Source: Gemmatimonadota bacterium
GTDB lineage: Bacteria; Gemmatimonadota; Gemmatimonadetes; Gemmatimonadales; GWC2-71-9
Assembly (NCBI GenBank): GCA_025361465.1
Contig: JANYAG010000203.1
Span: 1-13,624, forward strand
Direction of reading: 5' to 3'
DNA length: 13,624 bases
Under the pieces are notes generated by a model. The model worked only from the letters and a program-made list of their open reading frames with translations. It did no database searches and was not told where the DNA came from. Positions within the stretch are counted from its first letter, which is position 1. The number at the start of each line of letters is the position of its first letter. This document shows, in pieces, positions 11,778 through 13,624 of this stretch. The translations under genes and the position numbers were made by a program.

Positions 11778-13624
11778 TCACGGGGCCAAGGTCACGGCGG
11801 CCGCAAGGCCGTCGCCAGCCGCAGTCACACCAACCGCGGCGATGATGTCACCCGCAGTCGCCACGCCCAACGCGGCAGTGGTGTTCCAGCCATTCACGAA
11901 CGAAGCGTTCGCGATGCCGTAGACCCACGAGCGATACGTGCCCTGATCGCTGCCAACCGCAGCTGCCGCGGCAGTGCTGCCGAGGTAATCCCAGCTGTTG
12001 TTGGCCCCGTTCCAACGGTAGAAGTCAACGCGCGCGAACGGAGCGTTCGGCGTGTTGGTCGGCGATACGGCCTGGGCGCGAATCGGCAAAGTTGAGCCGA
12101 ACTGATTCGTGCTGGCGATCGTCGCAATGATCCGGAAGTGCGTGACCGAGTTGGTCACGTTGCCGGTGTTGAACGTGTTGAACGTGACACCGTTCTGCAC
12201 GATCAACCCCGGGAGACCGACCACCAGCGAGCGGCCAGGTGCCGGGCCACCAGTGAGCACGCTACCAGAGTTCCACGACCACGCAGCAACCGACAACGGC
12301 TTGGTGTTGACCGGAGCCGCCTGGATGTTGTTGGTCGGGAAGGCATTGGCGTTGACGGCTTCAATCCCGCGCACGTACGGTGCGCTAGTCGCTGGATTGA
12401 TGGTGCCGAAGAACGGCGACGTAATGATGTCGTCGAACGTCACGCCGATCGCGGTCCGCGGGTAGCGGAGCGAATCGGTGACGCCACCGCCGAGACCGGC
12501 GAAAACCGGGTATTCAACCTGAAGCGACTGGGCGATGATCTCGGCCGAGTCGGCGAAGGTCGCACCAACGTTGAAGCCTGCGGCGCTGACTGATGCCGGA
12601 ATGCCCAGGCCCGTCGCGAACGGCGAGACCGAGTTGACCAGCACCTTGCGGAACAGCGTCGCAGAAACGTTACCAGCGGCGTCCGTCACGTTCGTGGTGT
12701 AGCCGTAGTAACCCTCAGGCGTCGGAATGTTCACCTGCTGGCCAGCCTGCCAACCATCGAGGCGCAGCGAGCCGAACACCGCAGTGGCGAGACCACAAGT
12801 CGGAGCGGTAACGAATGCCGCGCCGGGAGTAGCGGTTCCAACGATGCAAAGACCAGCGTTGTTCAGGTGCCCAGCGGTGCTCAGAGCATGAGCCTGCGCC
12901 GTGGTGCTAAAGCCTGACCGCTCGTCGATAAATTCAGCGCGGAAGATGCCCGTGCCGGCCACCGGCTTGCTGGCACGATAGGTCGTGTCAGCTGGGGTCA
13001 CGACAACGTACGGAATAGAGGCATCGGCCAGACCGAAACGGATCGAAGGCGCGGTGTAGTCCGTACCGAACGTCTGCGTCGAGCCAGACGTGCCGAGATT
13101 CCCCAGGCGGTCCGATTCGGTTCCCTTGACAGTCCAAGGAGCCGTACCACTCAGACCCGGGGTGCCGCCGATGAAGTTCGTCGGGCAGGCGACCGCGGCA
13201 TTGATGTCCGCGCCGGTGCCGGTAGGCATCGCCACGGCGGCAGCCACAACCGTCGAGCAGTTCACCGAGTTGTAGAAGGTGGCGCGATCACGCGTCGCAC
13301 GGAGGCCGACACCGTTGTCGGTCGAGGCGAAGTTGACGAAATTGAAGCCTGCGTTCACCCATCCCGTGACGGCCGGAGCCGTGCGAGCAATCGACGGGGT
13401 ATTCACCGTCGGGGCCAGGAAGTCAAGGCGCAGCGAGTCCGGCGTCGCACCGAGCACAATCGTGTTCGGGATCAACGGGGTCACCGCATTGACCAAGGGG
13501 TACGAGTTGTTGGAGTTGTCGAGCGTCGCGGTGACGAGGACGTTGTCACGGATCCCGCCAAGCCCGGTGGTGTTCTCGTAGGCGCATGCCGTCGCGCCGG
13601 TCCCGCCGAACGTGCGGGTGAAGG
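11778..13624 (-). CDS. Large secreted/surface protein with Ig-like repeats (5' end beyond window)
   Basis: The frame is open from the right window edge to the TGA at 11778, giving 614 visible codons; the start is outside (the first possible start codon inside, a TTG at 13496, is internal). The sequence is rich in Thr, Ala, Asn, Gly and Val with almost no Lys, typical of extracellular beta-sandwich proteins. VTDAAGNVSATLFRKVLVN (about codons 310-330 of the visible part) is a bacterial Ig-like strand motif, and a segment before it (GIFRAEFIDERSGFSTTAQA) fits the same class. Cysteines come in pairs (NCST with VACP; GLCIV with PTCGL), suggesting disulfides and export. The C-terminus ends AAVTLAP with no membrane anchor or sorting signal. 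No enzymatic motif is visible. A role in adhesion or the cell surface is inferred. Confidence 0.75.
   Translation of the reverse strand, partial: FTRTFGGTGATACAYENTTGLGGIRDNVLVTATLDNSNNSYPLVNAVTPLIPNTIVLGATPDSLRLDFLAPTVNTPSIARTAPAVTGWVNAGFNFVNFASTDNGVGLRATRDRATFYNSVNCSTVVAAAVAMPTGTGADINAAVACPTNFIGGTPGLSGTAPWTVKGTESDRLGNLGTSGSTQTFGTDYTAPSIRFGLADASIPYVVVTPADTTYRASKPVAGTGIFRAEFIDERSGFSTTAQAHALSTAGHLNNAGLCIVGTATPGAAFVTAPTCGLATAVFGSLRLDGWQAGQQVNIPTPEGYYGYTTNVTDAAGNVSATLFRKVLVNSVSPFATGLGIPASVSAAGFNVGATFADSAEIIAQSLQVEYPVFAGLGGGVTDSLRYPRTAIGVTFDDIITSPFFGTINPATSAPYVRGIEAVNANAFPTNNIQAAPVNTKPLSVAAWSWNSGSVLTGGPAPGRSLVVGLPGLIVQNGVTFNTFNTGNVTNSVTHFRIIATIASTNQFGSTLPIRAQAVSPTNTPNAPFARVDFYRWNGANNSWDYLGSTAAAAAVGSDQGTYRSWVYGIANASFVNGWNTTAALGVATAGDIIAAVGVTAAGDGLAAAVTLAP

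Overview
The window is GC-rich, gene-dense bacterial chromosome with almost no spacing between genes and several four-base GTGA/ATGA stop-start overlaps. The mixture of an MglA/MglB polarity pair, a dnaX-ybaB-recR block, glycolytic enzymes and a very large Thr/Asn/Ala-rich surface protein suggests a Gram-negative soil or freshwater lineage. Gemmatimonadota is my best guess, but this rests on gene content and style, not on a marker gene.

Left half, all on the minus strand (7111 down to 1): a class II fructose-bisphosphate aldolase-like gene, a YtxH-like small protein and a YihY/BrkB-family membrane protein form one run. Next come an intergenic inverted array of 7-bp repeats, a bacterial SRP RNA gene (ffs), and then dnaX, ybaB/ebfC, recR, a small membrane-anchored protein, mglB and mglA (3' end outside the window). 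SRP RNA-dnaX-ybaB-recR is an old, conserved order; here the cell-polarity GTPase module follows it.

Centre (7112-7617): a 506-bp divergent intergenic region with one perfect DnaA box (7236-7244) and a cluster of near-matches, including a dyad of two opposed boxes. Genes diverge from it on both sides. It is a candidate DnaA-controlled region and possibly the replication origin.

Right half: pyruvate kinase (probably a leaderless mRNA), a PhnP-like metallo-beta-lactamase-fold hydrolase and glucose-6-phosphate isomerase form a plus-strand operon. Directly after the pgi stop codon lies a 505-bp element with 26-bp inverted ends made of 7-bp repeats. It carries only a four-helix-bundle (S23/IVP-type) gene. 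The same inward-pointing 7-bp pattern occurs without a gene at 4131-4206. Together these look like a small, possibly undescribed mobile element family. A strong terminator and a large surface protein on the minus strand (5' end outside the window) close the window.
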